Counted from the stretch's first letter, positions 18,600 to 27,197 are shown. The stretch: 64,000 nucleotides of DNA from Alkalicoccobacillus murimartini (GCF_030813245.1 NZ_JAUSUA010000008.1:62001-126000), one strand, 5' to 3'. Notes: generated from the letters alone by a model not told the origin. Translations and numbers: made by a program.

Positions 18600-21157
18600 T
18601 CCGTCACCACCAATTCTTCCAGCATTGCCTCAAATTGTTCTTTTAGTGATTTACTTTCTGCTTCAATGGTTTCCAACGTATCAGCATATCTTTCCTTTAA
18701 ATCCTTCAATGTATCCAGTTCATTTTCAAGAGGTACTTCTACAAGTTTTGTGATGTCACCTGTTAATTGACCAAACCACTTTTTATACATGAGTTGATCA
18801 ATTTCTTCATTCGTTAAATTTTCAATTCTTTCTTCCACTTGTTCAGTTAATGTTTTCTCTTTTTGTCTAATAGCTTTGGTTAAAGATGATCTTTCGTCTA
18901 ATAGTTTTCTAACCTTGTCTAATAAAGCATATTCATCCGTATCATTTGCAACTTTCTTTAATTCTGCTTTTACCGCTGATAAAGTAAAGTCGTCTTCTCT
19001 AGCATTCAATGCATCTTCTAAGATTTGCGCTTCTTCACTTTCTTCTTCTTTTGCTGCTTCAACGAGTTTATTTATTTCATCATTAATAGCTGCTAAAGTT
19101 TCTTTTTGTGTTTCCACAGCAAGTAGTTCTTCTGTATAGAGTTCCTTTAATATAAGTTCATTCGGTACAATTGCTCCAACCCAACCATCTTGTTCTGTTC
19201 GCTTCATTTTACCAGAACCTTTTTTAACCATATTCACTTCATGTGTTTTTCCTACTGTATAAAAGTCACTTATCGCAATTTTTTCTATATCTTGGGATAT
19301 TACATATTCCCATAACTCTGCAATAATTTGATAACTATCATACGTGCTAACGTGATTAAATTGTTTTAATAGCTGTTTAATTTCCGATAACATTTCTTCT
19401 TTTAACGGTTCAATATAATTCACATCAGCCACAGTTTTTAACTTTTCCCAATATGTATCCATATAGACTTTCGTTACTTCTGTTAATGCGTTGATTTGTT
19501 TTTGTACATTTTCATTTGTTAACACTTCTTCTGTTAAATCTTGAACGGATTGTGTTAATTCCATATAGCCTGGACGTACTTCAGTTAGTGCATTATATAA
19601 AACATCTTTTGTCATCTCGTTTAGCATAGTTAGTTTTTTAATCTGGCTTAATGGAATACCGCCATACAAATGTGCATCTACATCATGGGCAATATCTTCT
19701 TCGACCGCTTCAATATAACGTGGGATATTTAAGTTATATTCATTTTCTATGATGTCTTTTTTTGTTGCAAGATAACTATACCCTGGTTCACTCGTCCGTT
19801 CGATATATGTATCAACAATTTTAGCGATATCCTTCTCTTGTAAGACGTGTTGCTTTCCTTCTTTTACAAACGATTTAGAAGCATCAATCATAAGAACAGG
19901 GTCATCTAACTTTCGGTTCTTTTTCAAAATCATCACCGTTACAGGAATGCCTGTATTGGTAAACAGTTTATCTGGCAAGCCAATGACTGTATCAATATAG
20001 TTTTTCTCTAATAGTCGTTTACGAATTTCCCCTTCTGCCCCTCCACGGAATAATACACCATGTGGAAGTACAATTGCCATCGTACCTTCTTGACCTAAAT
20101 GGAATAAACCGTGTAATAAAAAGGCATAATCACCTTTAGAATCTGGTGGTAACACTCCTGCAACTTCAAATCGCGGGTCTGTTACTTTTAAGTCTTCTTG
20201 ATTCCAATTTTTAACTGAATATGGTGGGTTCATCACAACCGCCTCAAACTGAACACCTTCATTTGGGCGTTCTGGATCTTCAGGCCAATTTTGCCCTAGT
20301 GTATCGCCATTTTTCACCGTCATTTTTTCTGGTCGAACTCCATGTAATAATAGATTCATTCGTGTTAAGTTATATGTAGCCGTATTTTTTTCTTGCCCAT
20401 AATAATGGAGATCTTTTCGGTTATCTTCTGTTAAATATCGACTAACCGTTAAAAGTAATGAACCCGAACCAACAGTAGGGTCATAAATCGATTTTACTTC
20501 CGTCGTTTTGGCAACAATTTGTGCCATGACTTCACTTACTTGACGTGGCGTATAGAACTCTCCAGCTTTTTTTCCCGATTCCATCGCAAACTGACCGATT
20601 AAATATTCGTAAGCATCTCCTAACACATCACCTTTTTGAAGTGCAACCATATTTAGATCGGCGAATAATTCAATTAATTTACGGATATTTTTACTTCGAG
20701 CGTTCAAGTTACTTCCTAAAGCAGTGTCTGTTAGATCAATAGTAGAACTAGAAAAAAGGCCTTTAAAATCATCGATATCTCCAGTTGTAGCTACCGTACG
20801 TTCAAAACTTTGTAAGCTCTCTGTTACCTTCTCTAATTCAAATGTGCCTTCACGAATATCTTTTAACCATGTCTGGTATAAGTGTTTAGGTAAAACATAA
20901 TATCCAAGGACATTTTGAATCATATTGATGAGATTGTTCCCATAACTTGCATAAGCCTCTTCATAAGCTTGGACAATGTCTCCCTCATTCCCTTTAGCAC
21001 CACTTGTTTTGACAAAAGTTTCAAGTGTTTTATCACTAAGGAACTTATAGAACATTAACCCTAACATATAATCTTTATAACGACTCGCATCCATAGAACC
21101 ACGAAGGTCATTTGCACCGTCCCATAGTCTTCTTTTAATATCATCTGATGTAATCAT
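18596..21157 (-). CDS. hsdM: type I restriction-modification methyltransferase (HsdM), long form
   Basis: 853 aa, against roughly 500-550 for many HsdM proteins. The N-terminal helical domain is followed by the SAM-binding motif DPTVGSGS (226-233) and catalytic NPPY (310-313), so it should make N6-methyladenine. The extra 300 C-terminal residues are highly charged helix/coiled coil with Glu/Lys-rich segments. First gene of the operon; the hsdS start overlaps its stop. A GGGAGAAAG site precedes the ATG. Confidence 0.95.
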   Translation of the reverse strand: MITSDDIKRRLWDGANDLRGSMDASRYKDYMLGLMFYKFLSDKTLETFVKTSGAKGNEGDIVQAYEEAYASYGNNLINMIQNVLGYYVLPKHLYQTWLKDIREGTFELEKVTESLQSFERTVATTGDIDDFKGLFSSSTIDLTDTALGSNLNARSKNIRKLIELFADLNMVALQKGDVLGDAYEYLIGQFAMESGKKAGEFYTPRQVSEVMAQIVAKTTEVKSIYDPTVGSGSLLLTVSRYLTEDNRKDLHYYGQEKNTATYNLTRMNLLLHGVRPEKMTVKNGDTLGQNWPEDPERPNEGVQFEAVVMNPPYSVKNWNQEDLKVTDPRFEVAGVLPPDSKGDYAFLLHGLFHLGQEGTMAIVLPHGVLFRGGAEGEIRKRLLEKNYIDTVIGLPDKLFTNTGIPVTVMILKKNRKLDDPVLMIDASKSFVKEGKQHVLQEKDIAKIVDTYIERTSEPGYSYLATKKDIIENEYNLNIPRYIEAVEEDIAHDVDAHLYGGIPLSQIKKLTMLNEMTKDVLYNALTEVRPGYMELTQSVQDLTEEVLTNENVQKQINALTEVTKVYMDTYWEKLKTVADVNYIEPLKEEMLSEIKQLLKQFNHVSTYDSYQIIAELWEYVISQDIEKIAISDFYTVGKTHEVNMVKKGSGKMKRTEQDGWVGAIVPNELILKELYTEELLAVETQKETLAAINDEINKLVEAAKEEESEEAQILEDALNAREDDFTLSAVKAELKKVANDTDEYALLDKVRKLLDERSSLTKAIRQKEKTLTEQVEERIENLTNEEIDQLMYKKWFGQLTGDITKLVEVPLENELDTLKDLKERYADTLETIEAESKSLKEQFEAMLEELVVTE

Positions 21158-21659
21158 GTTCTTTCTCCCTCAATTATATTTATTTTTCAATCAGACCACC
21201 CGATAAGGAAGTATTTTACAATTTCATACAATACTTTTTAAAGTGATATACCATCTCAACGCATCCCTATCGTCATGCTTCCAAAAAGTTACTCGCTTTT
21301 GTAAATAATCGGTGGTTATGGTTTTTCTTAATTTATAAACTAAGACTTTTATCCCGATTTATAATTGACAATTATATCTTAGGCTATCCATAAACGTGAT
21401 GATTTCATTTAATTGTTTTTCATCTCTTAGCTATTATTGAAAATAGCAGTCGTTTGTAACAATCATTTCTTTTATAATCTAGGCTACGACATTCTTGTTA
21501 GCAGTTCAACATCAATCACTTGTCCAAGTTTTTTATTTAGAAGATTTACTAGACCCTTTAACTATTTAGAAACTTAGGAACAGGAACCTTGTCCCACATA
21601 GCCAAATACATACTTGCCGGCCCATTATTCGTGTCCCTGCGTCCCTATAAGATAGCAGT
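21158..21659. other. non-coding gap inside the island
   Basis: About 500 bp between hsdM and the small partner gene, with no supported gene. It should hold the hsd promoter. The stretch 21571-21650 (GGAACAGGAACCTTGTCCC and nearby GTGTCCCTGCGTCCC) is less AT-rich and may be a remnant of other mobile DNA. Confidence 0.5.
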
Positions 21660-22169
21660 TTAATCTACTTTTAAAAATCCTGTTTTAACTTCTTCCTCAA
21701 TCACTTCTGTTAAACTGTTTCTTGTTATTTTCAAGCTTTGATTTGCTGTTAACCTAACTACTTTAGGAAAGCCGTCTTCATTTCCCATCATATTAATAAC
21801 ACTCGAGTAATTCCCTTTATCACGAGTTGAGTGTGGAATTGGACCAAATAGAATAAGTCTATTCTCTGGTCTATGACTTAATCGTTTAAAATAAAATTTT
21901 TTATATTCATTAAATCCTAAATGCAGTTTCATTCTATCTTTGTCAATTCCTTGATTTTTAAATATCTGATAGATAACATGTTCTTTAACATTACTCTCTC
22001 CAAAAAGAAGTATATTTCCGTTTGGATAAGTAAAGCTGTTTTCTTGTTCTGTTAGCAAATCAATTAAATTATACTCATTTAACGTTATTCTTAACGTTCT
22101 TTCGTCAGTAGCTTGTATAATTTTTCGAGTTAAAATAGATGAGGCTTCAGTAGCGATGTCAAATAGCAA
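21660..22169 (-). CDS. unrecognised small partner of the methylase-like gene
   Basis: About 169 aa from a TTG at 22169; family not recognised. Soluble alpha/beta appearance, with NGNILLFGESNVKEHVIY near the middle and RLILFGPIPHSTRDKGNYSS as the best-conserved-looking stretch. No obvious catalytic motif. The start is unclear: TTG 22169 has no well-spaced ribosome binding site, yet the open frame and plausible coding (QVDQEL) continue upstream to a TGA at about 22195, overlapping the end of the methylase-like gene in another frame. Either a non-standard start or a +1 frameshift fusion is possible. Likely works with the upstream gene. Confidence 0.6.
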   Translation of the reverse strand: MLFDIATEASSILTRKIIQATDERTLRITLNEYNLIDLLTEQENSFTYPNGNILLFGESNVKEHVIYQIFKNQGIDKDRMKLHLGFNEYKKFYFKRLSHRPENRLILFGPIPHSTRDKGNYSSVINMMGNEDGFPKVVRLTANQSLKITRNSLTEVIEEEVKTGFLKVD

Positions 22170-22188
22170 CTCTTGGTCTACTTGCGTC

Positions 22189-23856
22189 CTACCTCACCTC
22201 CATAATATTATTCTTTTCTTCTTCAATTCGCTTAATTCTCTCTAAAGTAACTTTTTGTTCTCTCTTCAATAAATCATATGCTTTTCCAATTTTGTTTTGT
22301 TCCTCTTCTGTCAGCACTGGAATCATAATTTTTTCTATATCTCTAATACTTAAAGTCTTCATCACGGTTCCTTTTTCGTATTTCTGTAGTTCTCTCATAC
22401 CTAATTCACTTTGTAAATAAGCTTCAAGGTACTTTGTATTGATTTTATTTTCATCAATTTCTAAAAAGTATAAGTTACCGTTAACTAATATTTGTTTTTC
22501 TTTTTGTTCAATAGATGTCACTTTAAATGGAGACATTTTAGATATAATTAATGAATCGTTTTTTATTACATGTTTTTCTAATGATGGACCAATTTTCTTT
22601 ATAAATGGCAACATTTTATCCACTATACCATTTGTAAAACTGTTCAAAGCTAAATATTGGTATAGAGTAGGTATTTCCGACTCTATTTCCTTTAAATTAT
22701 TATTAGAAATCATTGCACCACGATTAATTGTTTTGACAACATCTTTTAATTGTACTGTATTTTCATAAGGTATATCTGGAAATAAATAGCGTTTTGAAGA
22801 TAATATGAAATCTTCGTTTTCTATAACTTCAAATTTACAATTTTTACTTAATGGTCCAATAACCTCAATTGCTTTGATGATTTTTTTAATATCATCATCT
22901 TTTAAAACTGTTTTATATCCTGTTTTAGTGCCCATTTTTGTCGCATCGACAAATGAAACACTCGAATTATTTTTACTTAAAACAAGCAAACTTACTGGTA
23001 TGCCTGAATAATCCAATAAACCCCCTGGGAGATCTATGACTGCTTCAATTAAACCATCTTTCAATAATTGTTTTCGAATTTGGACATCACGATTATTAAC
23101 CATTGGAGCTTCATTCATTACAACTACTACTTTTTCAAAGTTTGAATGTAAAACCGCATCTAATACGAATAACCAAGCACTATCATAATTAGGAATTAAT
23201 TCTTCGTATGCTGTCCCACAAAATTTTTTATTAAGTACCTCATCATATATATCTTTTGACACCCTAAGTCCGAGTGGTCCATTTATAAATACCTTGTTTG
23301 CTTCGAATACACTGATATCAGTTTTGAGTGCATTACCTAAAATAATATTTGATGTATCTTTATTCAGCATGTCTAGTAATAGTTTTGAATGAATATACGC
23401 CTGTGGATTAATTTCTACACCCATTAGTGCTACATCTTTTTCCATCGACAATTGCGCCAATGTAAAACCTAATCCTGAGCAAATATCAAGTACTGAATCT
23501 TTATTATGAATATCAAGTAGTCGATCTACTAATTTTATAATACTGATAGGCGTTTTTTGTATAGTGTTCTCACTATTATCAAATATTGATGTTTGTTCTA
23601 CAATCTCTAGCCATTCCTTATCTGATAATATTGATATCTGTTTGAATTTTTCTATTAGATTACGATTATCCTCATAAAAATCTTTTAAGGCCCATTTTAC
23701 TTTTTCATCTTCAATATTCGTGAGTATCTCCTCGAATCCCGTTTTTCGCAACTTTTGACTTAAATATAAAGCAATAAACTGTGAGTAAGGTTCCTGTTTG
23801 CCATCTCCTCTTGTTTCACTAACTACTCTTAATAAATCATTGATTTTGTTCTCCAA
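22189..23856 (-). CDS. N6-adenine methylase-like protein fused to a single specificity domain, atypical catalytic motif
   Basis: 555 aa from TTG 23856, 8 nt after GGAGG (an ATG at 23889 has no site). Residues about 115-320 resemble the HsdM methyltransferase core: SAM-binding loop LDICSGLGF (about 123-131), GVEINPQAYIHSKLLLDM, and the IDLPGGLLDYSGIPVSLLVLSKN strand-turn. The catalytic NPP(Y/F) is replaced by NGPL at about 192-195, so methylation activity is doubtful. The C-terminal about 190 residues look like one HsdS target-recognition domain plus the closing helix (EEEQNKIGKAYDLLKREQKVT). It may bind DNA and sense rather than modify. Followed by the small partner gene. Confidence 0.75.
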   Translation of the reverse strand: MENKINDLLRVVSETRGDGKQEPYSQFIALYLSQKLRKTGFEEILTNIEDEKVKWALKDFYEDNRNLIEKFKQISILSDKEWLEIVEQTSIFDNSENTIQKTPISIIKLVDRLLDIHNKDSVLDICSGLGFTLAQLSMEKDVALMGVEINPQAYIHSKLLLDMLNKDTSNIILGNALKTDISVFEANKVFINGPLGLRVSKDIYDEVLNKKFCGTAYEELIPNYDSAWLFVLDAVLHSNFEKVVVVMNEAPMVNNRDVQIRKQLLKDGLIEAVIDLPGGLLDYSGIPVSLLVLSKNNSSVSFVDATKMGTKTGYKTVLKDDDIKKIIKAIEVIGPLSKNCKFEVIENEDFILSSKRYLFPDIPYENTVQLKDVVKTINRGAMISNNNLKEIESEIPTLYQYLALNSFTNGIVDKMLPFIKKIGPSLEKHVIKNDSLIISKMSPFKVTSIEQKEKQILVNGNLYFLEIDENKINTKYLEAYLQSELGMRELQKYEKGTVMKTLSIRDIEKIMIPVLTEEEQNKIGKAYDLLKREQKVTLERIKRIEEEKNNIMEVR

Positions 23857-24085
23857 CAAAAACACCTCCATGATTTTTACATACCACATTTAATCTTGGT
23901 TTAAATATACCATATTCGCTTGTTTTCGCCAATGGTTTATATATACCAAAATACGATATCGGTATTTTTAAGATATTTATTGTTCTAAAATATTGTTACA
24001 TAAATTAAATAATGATCACCAATTTTAAGCGATAACAGAAAATTATATAAGTTTAACATCATGCAATTACATGCCCTAAAGAAAA

Positions 24086-24117
24086 GAGGCTATTCCCTTT
24101 AAGATGGGAATAGCCTC
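24086..24117 (-). terminator. hairpin, probable terminator
   Basis: Perfect 12-bp stem GAGGCTATTCCC / GGGAATAGCCTC with an 8-nt loop. On the minus strand it is followed by TTTTCTTT. It would end transcripts coming from the GIY-YIG-like gene side. Confidence 0.7.
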
Positions 24118-24314
24118 TCATGCCAGATTACGAATTCAATTAAAGCTTACGATGCAGAAGACGCTGTACTCAAATATTTAATAGAATTCTTAAGATAGGG
24201 TTTGCTTTAATCAGACTATAGAAAATATTAATTAAGACACGTTTAAATTAAATGTACAACTAAAACTACAGATAGATAGCATTGAAATAGAGCTTAAAGA
24301 AGTTAATTTCATAT

Positions 24315-24596
24315 ATGGAAGCAGTTGAACAAAACCTCTTTCCAGTTTCCATTCTTCAGGAACGATTACAGAAAGTATCTAAACGGAAGAGCAACTTAGA
24401 ACAAAAGAAAAATGAACTCAGCAATAATCTAAGTTCATTAAATTAGAAAGTCATTCCACCAGATGTTATAAGACACTTATTAGAAAAGATTGTGCAAGTA
24501 TACCAACAATCAACTAGAGATAAGAATAAACAACTCTTTCAACTTTTACTAGCTAATATAACTCTTGAAATCCGCTTCTTGCACTCGCATCGTTGA
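24315..24596 (+). pseudogene. remnant of a large serine recombinase (C-terminal part)
   Basis: Plus-strand frame reads ILQERLQKVSKRKSNLEQKK, an in-frame TAG, then PPDVIRHLLEKIVQVYQQ and DKNKQLFQLLLANITL, ending at TGA 24594. This is the C-terminal pattern of large serine recombinases of phage and integrative elements (coiled-coil segment plus the xLLEKIVQV...KQLFQLLxxxI ending). The catalytic N-terminal domain is missing; the sequence just upstream (from about 24140, e.g. AYDAEDAVLKYL) may be further scrambled remains. Likely the decayed integrase of the surrounding island. Confidence 0.65.
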
Positions 24597-24616
24597 TAAA
24601 GTACCATCTTAAGTAT

Positions 24617-25012
24617 TTAATTTAAAAAATTCTTAAGTGCTGAAATTTTATCTTCTATTTTTTTTTGATTATCACTTATCCCACTTTGACTCAAAGGTTC
24701 CTTCTGCTTGATTAGTTCAAGTTCTCGTTTTTTCCTTGAAACTTTATCGTCATTGCTCTCAATTAGACTAAATCTCAACGTTACGCTTGAATCTTCAATT
24801 TGTTCTTTATAGAATCCAAAGTATTTTGGATTCTTATATAGTTCAAACAAATGTGCTGCACACCTAACTAATACAAAAACTGATTCGCCTATGTATAGTG
24901 CCTTAATTTTGTTGTTCTTTTCCACACTAATTTCATATACTCCAGAACCAATCGCCTTTATTAAATTTCCCTGAAAAAATTCAATGTTAATATTCATATT
25001 TGTTTCTTTCAA
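24617..25012 (-). CDS. small GIY-YIG-like domain protein
   Basis: 131 aa. SGVYEISVEKNNKIKALYIGES followed by VLVRCAAHLFELYKN resembles the GIY-(x10-12)-YIG core with the downstream Arg-containing helix of GIY-YIG nucleases; here GVY and YIG. The C-terminal third is a charged helix. TTG 25012, 8 nt from AGGTGG, is preferred as start; an ATG at 24997 is the alternative. It sits directly downstream of rlmH at the right end of the island. Nuclease activity is unproven; the usual catalytic Glu near the C-terminus could not be assigned with certainty. Confidence 0.65.
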   Translation of the reverse strand: MKETNMNINIEFFQGNLIKAIGSGVYEISVEKNNKIKALYIGESVFVLVRCAAHLFELYKNPKYFGFYKEQIEDSSVTLRFSLIESNDDKVSRKKRELELIKQKEPLSQSGISDNQKKIEDKISALKNFLN

Positions 25013-25049
25013 ACTTAAGACCACCTGTCACATTTTTTTATTACCCTTT

Positions 25050-25074
25050 AACCTCATTTACTTATGATAAGGTT
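25050..25074. repeat. candidate right attachment site at the rlmH stop codon
   Basis: AACCTCATTTA...ATAAGGTT spanning the rlmH stop. On the minus strand the gene end reads CCTTATCATAAGTAA, closely resembling the rlmH (orfX) 3' end used as attB by staphylococcal SCC elements. A similar copy in direct orientation lies at 14237-14263. Confidence 0.55.
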
Positions 25075-25537
25075 CCCCCCTCATAATCCTAAACCCCCGA
25101 TACACCTGCTCCACCAATATCAACCGCATCAATTGATGAGGAAACGTCATCTTAGAAAACGATAACTTCTCATTTGCTCTCTCTAATACTTTATCGGACA
25201 ATCCTAACGATCCTCCAATGACATAACAAATCTTACTCTTCCCATGCAATGCAAGCTGGTTCAAGTTTGCTGCTAGTTCCTCGGAGGTTTGCATCTTCCC
25301 ATTTATCGCAAGGGCGATGACGTGAGCGTCTTGTGGGATTTTGGCGAGGATGCGGTCGCCTTCTTTTTCTTTGATGATGCGCATGTCTTCTGGGCTGAGG
25401 TTCTCGGGTGCTTTTTCGTCGGGGACTTCGGTGATGGTGATTTTGGCGTAGGCACCGAGACGTTTGGTATATTCGTCGATGCCTTGTTTGAGGTATTTTT
25501 CTTTTAGCTTGCCAACGGTTACGATGGAGATATTCAC
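25058..25537 (-). CDS. rlmH: 23S rRNA pseudouridine-1915 N3-methyltransferase RlmH
   Basis: 159 aa, exactly the family length. SPOUT-fold methyltransferase: [22 protein letters not shown] at the start, the SAM knot residues [13 protein letters not shown], and the C-terminal [23 protein letters not shown] hallmark. Methylates the pseudouridine at 1915 of 23S rRNA in assembled ribosomes. Known as yydA in Bacillus and orfX in staphylococci. Its 3' end adjoins the island, and the C-terminus is intact. Confidence 0.97.
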   Translation of the reverse strand: MNISIVTVGKLKEKYLKQGIDEYTKRLGAYAKITITEVPDEKAPENLSPEDMRIIKEKEGDRILAKIPQDAHVIALAINGKMQTSEELAANLNQLALHGKSKICYVIGGSLGLSDKVLERANEKLSFSKMTFPHQLMRLILVEQVYRGFRIMRGEPYHK

Positions 25538-25606
25538 AGTGTGTAGAACTCCTTTTTAAATGTTATCCACAGAACTTATCCACATATCAACATTGTGGGT
25601 ATCTGA

Positions 25607-25765
25607 TTATTTCGTCACAGAGTAAATGGGTTGCTTTTTGCAGAAGCTGCAGGTTGTGGATAAGGCTTGTTCCGATGTAAGCTTTTCCATTACCGGAAAC
25701 ACCTCATTTTCATCGACAACCACATCTAATGCGAGCTCAATATGCTCGTCACATGCGTAATACAT
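25607..25765 (-). CDS. yyzF: CxxH/CxxC motif protein YyzF
   Basis: 52-aa protein beginning at an ATG 9-10 nt after GGACGG/GAAAGGA. Contains CDEH near the N-terminus and CSFC near the C-terminus, a likely zinc site, which defines the YyzF-type CxxH/CxxC family found between htrC and rlmH in bacilli. Function unknown. An in-frame upstream extension exists but has no family similarity and crosses the htrC terminator. The coding sequence itself contains one perfect DnaA box. Confidence 0.85.
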   Translation of the reverse strand: MYYACDEHIELALDVVVDENEVFPVMEKLTSEQALSTTCSFCKKQPIYSVTK

Positions 25766-25860
25766 TGAGAATCCGTCCTTTCTTAACTGCCTCATTATAC
25801 CATAGACTTTGGTCCCATCCAACGCGTTGTGGATGAGTGTGGATAACGTTTTACACAGAA

Positions 25861-25894
25861 AAAAGCAGTGCCTGTTGATAGAGGCACTGCTTTT
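25861..25894 (-). terminator. rho-independent terminator of htrC
   Basis: Perfect AAAAGCAGTGCC / GGCACTGCTTTT stem with a 10-nt loop, then TTCTG on the minus strand; 17 nt after the htrC stop. Confidence 0.88.
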
Positions 25895-25910
25895 TGTGGA
25901 TAGTCTATGA

Positions 25911-27197
25911 TTAGAAGCTTTGTTGTTCTTGGAGCTGTACTTCGATCTCTTGCTCATCTCCGTTACGGTATAATGTAATCGTAACTGTGTCACCTATTGA
26001 TTTGTCACTGTAGAGGAATCTGCGTAGATCTGCGCCTTCTACAATGTCTTCTCCGTCTATAGACGTGATGACATCATACTCTTGTAATCCGGCTTGGTCC
26101 GCTGAAGAGTTCGGTGCCACACTGGTAATCACCACTCCGTCTTCCACATCTTCAGGTAGGTTCAATGTACCTGAGCGGTGCTGCGCTGGAATTTCACTAA
26201 GCGAGCGAATACCAACACCCAGCTGAGGGCGTTTCACTTCGCCGAACGTTTCTAGATCATTAATAATTGGTTCTGCTACAGCTGTTGGAATGGCAAAACC
26301 AATTCCTTCAACAGCGCTTTGGGCAATTTTCATTGAGTTAATCCCAATGACTTCACCATTGATATTAATAAGAGCTCCACCACTATTACCTGGGTTAATG
26401 GCTGCATCCGTCTGCAAGACCTCTGCATTCCAGTCAGGCTGGCCGTCTCCATCTATATCAACGGGGATGCTACGCTCTGTTGCACTGATAATGCCTTGTG
26501 TAACAGAACTGGCAAAGCTTTGTCCGAGCGGATTCCCAATAGCAATAGCTGGTTCACCGGCACGAAGATTTTCAGAGTTACCAAATGTAGCGACAGTATC
26601 TACATGCTCTGCGTCAATCTCAAGTACTGCTAAGTCAGTAATGGCATCTGCCCCTAATAGCTGTGCAGGAACATCTGTACCGTCAGTTAAAGTCACCGCT
26701 AAATCATTGGCTCCTTCAATGACATGGTTATTCGTAACAACATAAGCTTTGTCGCCATCTACCTTGTAAATAACACCTGAGCCTGTTCCTTCAGCGGCTT
26801 CTTCACTCAGGAAGTCCGATCGTTGCATGTTGGTGACACCGACCACGGCATCGGATACTTTTTCGACTGCATCCGTCACACCAGAGCTCACATTCAGATT
26901 AATCGCTTGAGAGCTTCCATCGCTATTATCAATTTGTGTACCACCTACTTCTTCAGTTGGTGGATTGTTTGACTCGATCTCATATGGTAACCAGCCAATG
27001 TTTGAGAGTGCAGGGGTCGTAAATACCACAATCAGTCCGCCGAGTATGGCTCCGCCAAATGCTGAGAAGCCTGCTGCGCGCTTTCTACCTTTAGGTTTTT
27101 TGTACCTTTCTTGTGGTTCTGTATGTCTAGGATAATTAGAATAGCTTCCTTGCTGTGTTGGTCTGTTATTTGGGTCTTGAGAATCGTAATAGCCCAT
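25911..27197 (-). CDS. htrC: HtrA-like serine protease (HtrC/YyxA)
   Basis: 428 aa. Cytoplasmic basic N-terminus, one membrane anchor at about residues 43-65, then a trypsin-like domain with the catalytic triad His158 (TNNHV), Asp188 (TDLAVLEID) and Ser272 (NPGNSGGA). A C-terminal PDZ domain (about 330-420, VVITSVAPNSSADQAGLQEYDVI) follows. Degrades misfolded envelope proteins. Conserved last member of the walRKHIJ neighbourhood, but separated from walJ by about 320 bp and by walJ's own terminator, so it has its own promoter. Confidence 0.95.
   Translation of the reverse strand: MGYYDSQDPNNRPTQQGSYSNYPRHTEPQERYKKPKGRKRAAGFSAFGGAILGGLIVVFTTPALSNIGWLPYEIESNNPPTEEVGGTQIDNSDGSSQAINLNVSSGVTDAVEKVSDAVVGVTNMQRSDFLSEEAAEGTGSGVIYKVDGDKAYVVTNNHVIEGANDLAVTLTDGTDVPAQLLGADAITDLAVLEIDAEHVDTVATFGNSENLRAGEPAIAIGNPLGQSFASSVTQGIISATERSIPVDIDGDGQPDWNAEVLQTDAAINPGNSGGALININGEVIGINSMKIAQSAVEGIGFAIPTAVAEPIINDLETFGEVKRPQLGVGIRSLSEIPAQHRSGTLNLPEDVEDGVVITSVAPNSSADQAGLQEYDVITSIDGEDIVEGADLRRFLYSDKSIGDTVTITLYRNGDEQEIEVQLQEQQSF

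Larger units (their letters stand above)
25563..25903. promoter_or_regulatory. DnaA-box cluster next to rlmH (yydA)
   Basis: Four perfect boxes: TTATCCACA at 25563-25571 and 25576-25584, and the reverse form TGTGGATAA at 25655-25663 and 25838-25846. Near matches are TGTGGATGA at about 25828 and TGTGGATAG at 25895-25903. From memory, B. subtilis has a DnaA-binding cluster at yydA; the density here supports conservation. It overlaps yyzF and the htrC terminator. Confidence 0.75.

Noticed and set aside
18876-19139. Plus-strand frames inside hsdM, htrC, ychF, walK and other genes
   Set aside because: Opposite-strand shadows of well-supported genes, with no ribosome binding sites or recognisable domains.
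25766-25993. In-frame N-terminal extension of yyzF
   Set aside because: It crosses the htrC terminator and 3' end, and the family starts at the MYYACDEH methionine, which has its own ribosome binding site.
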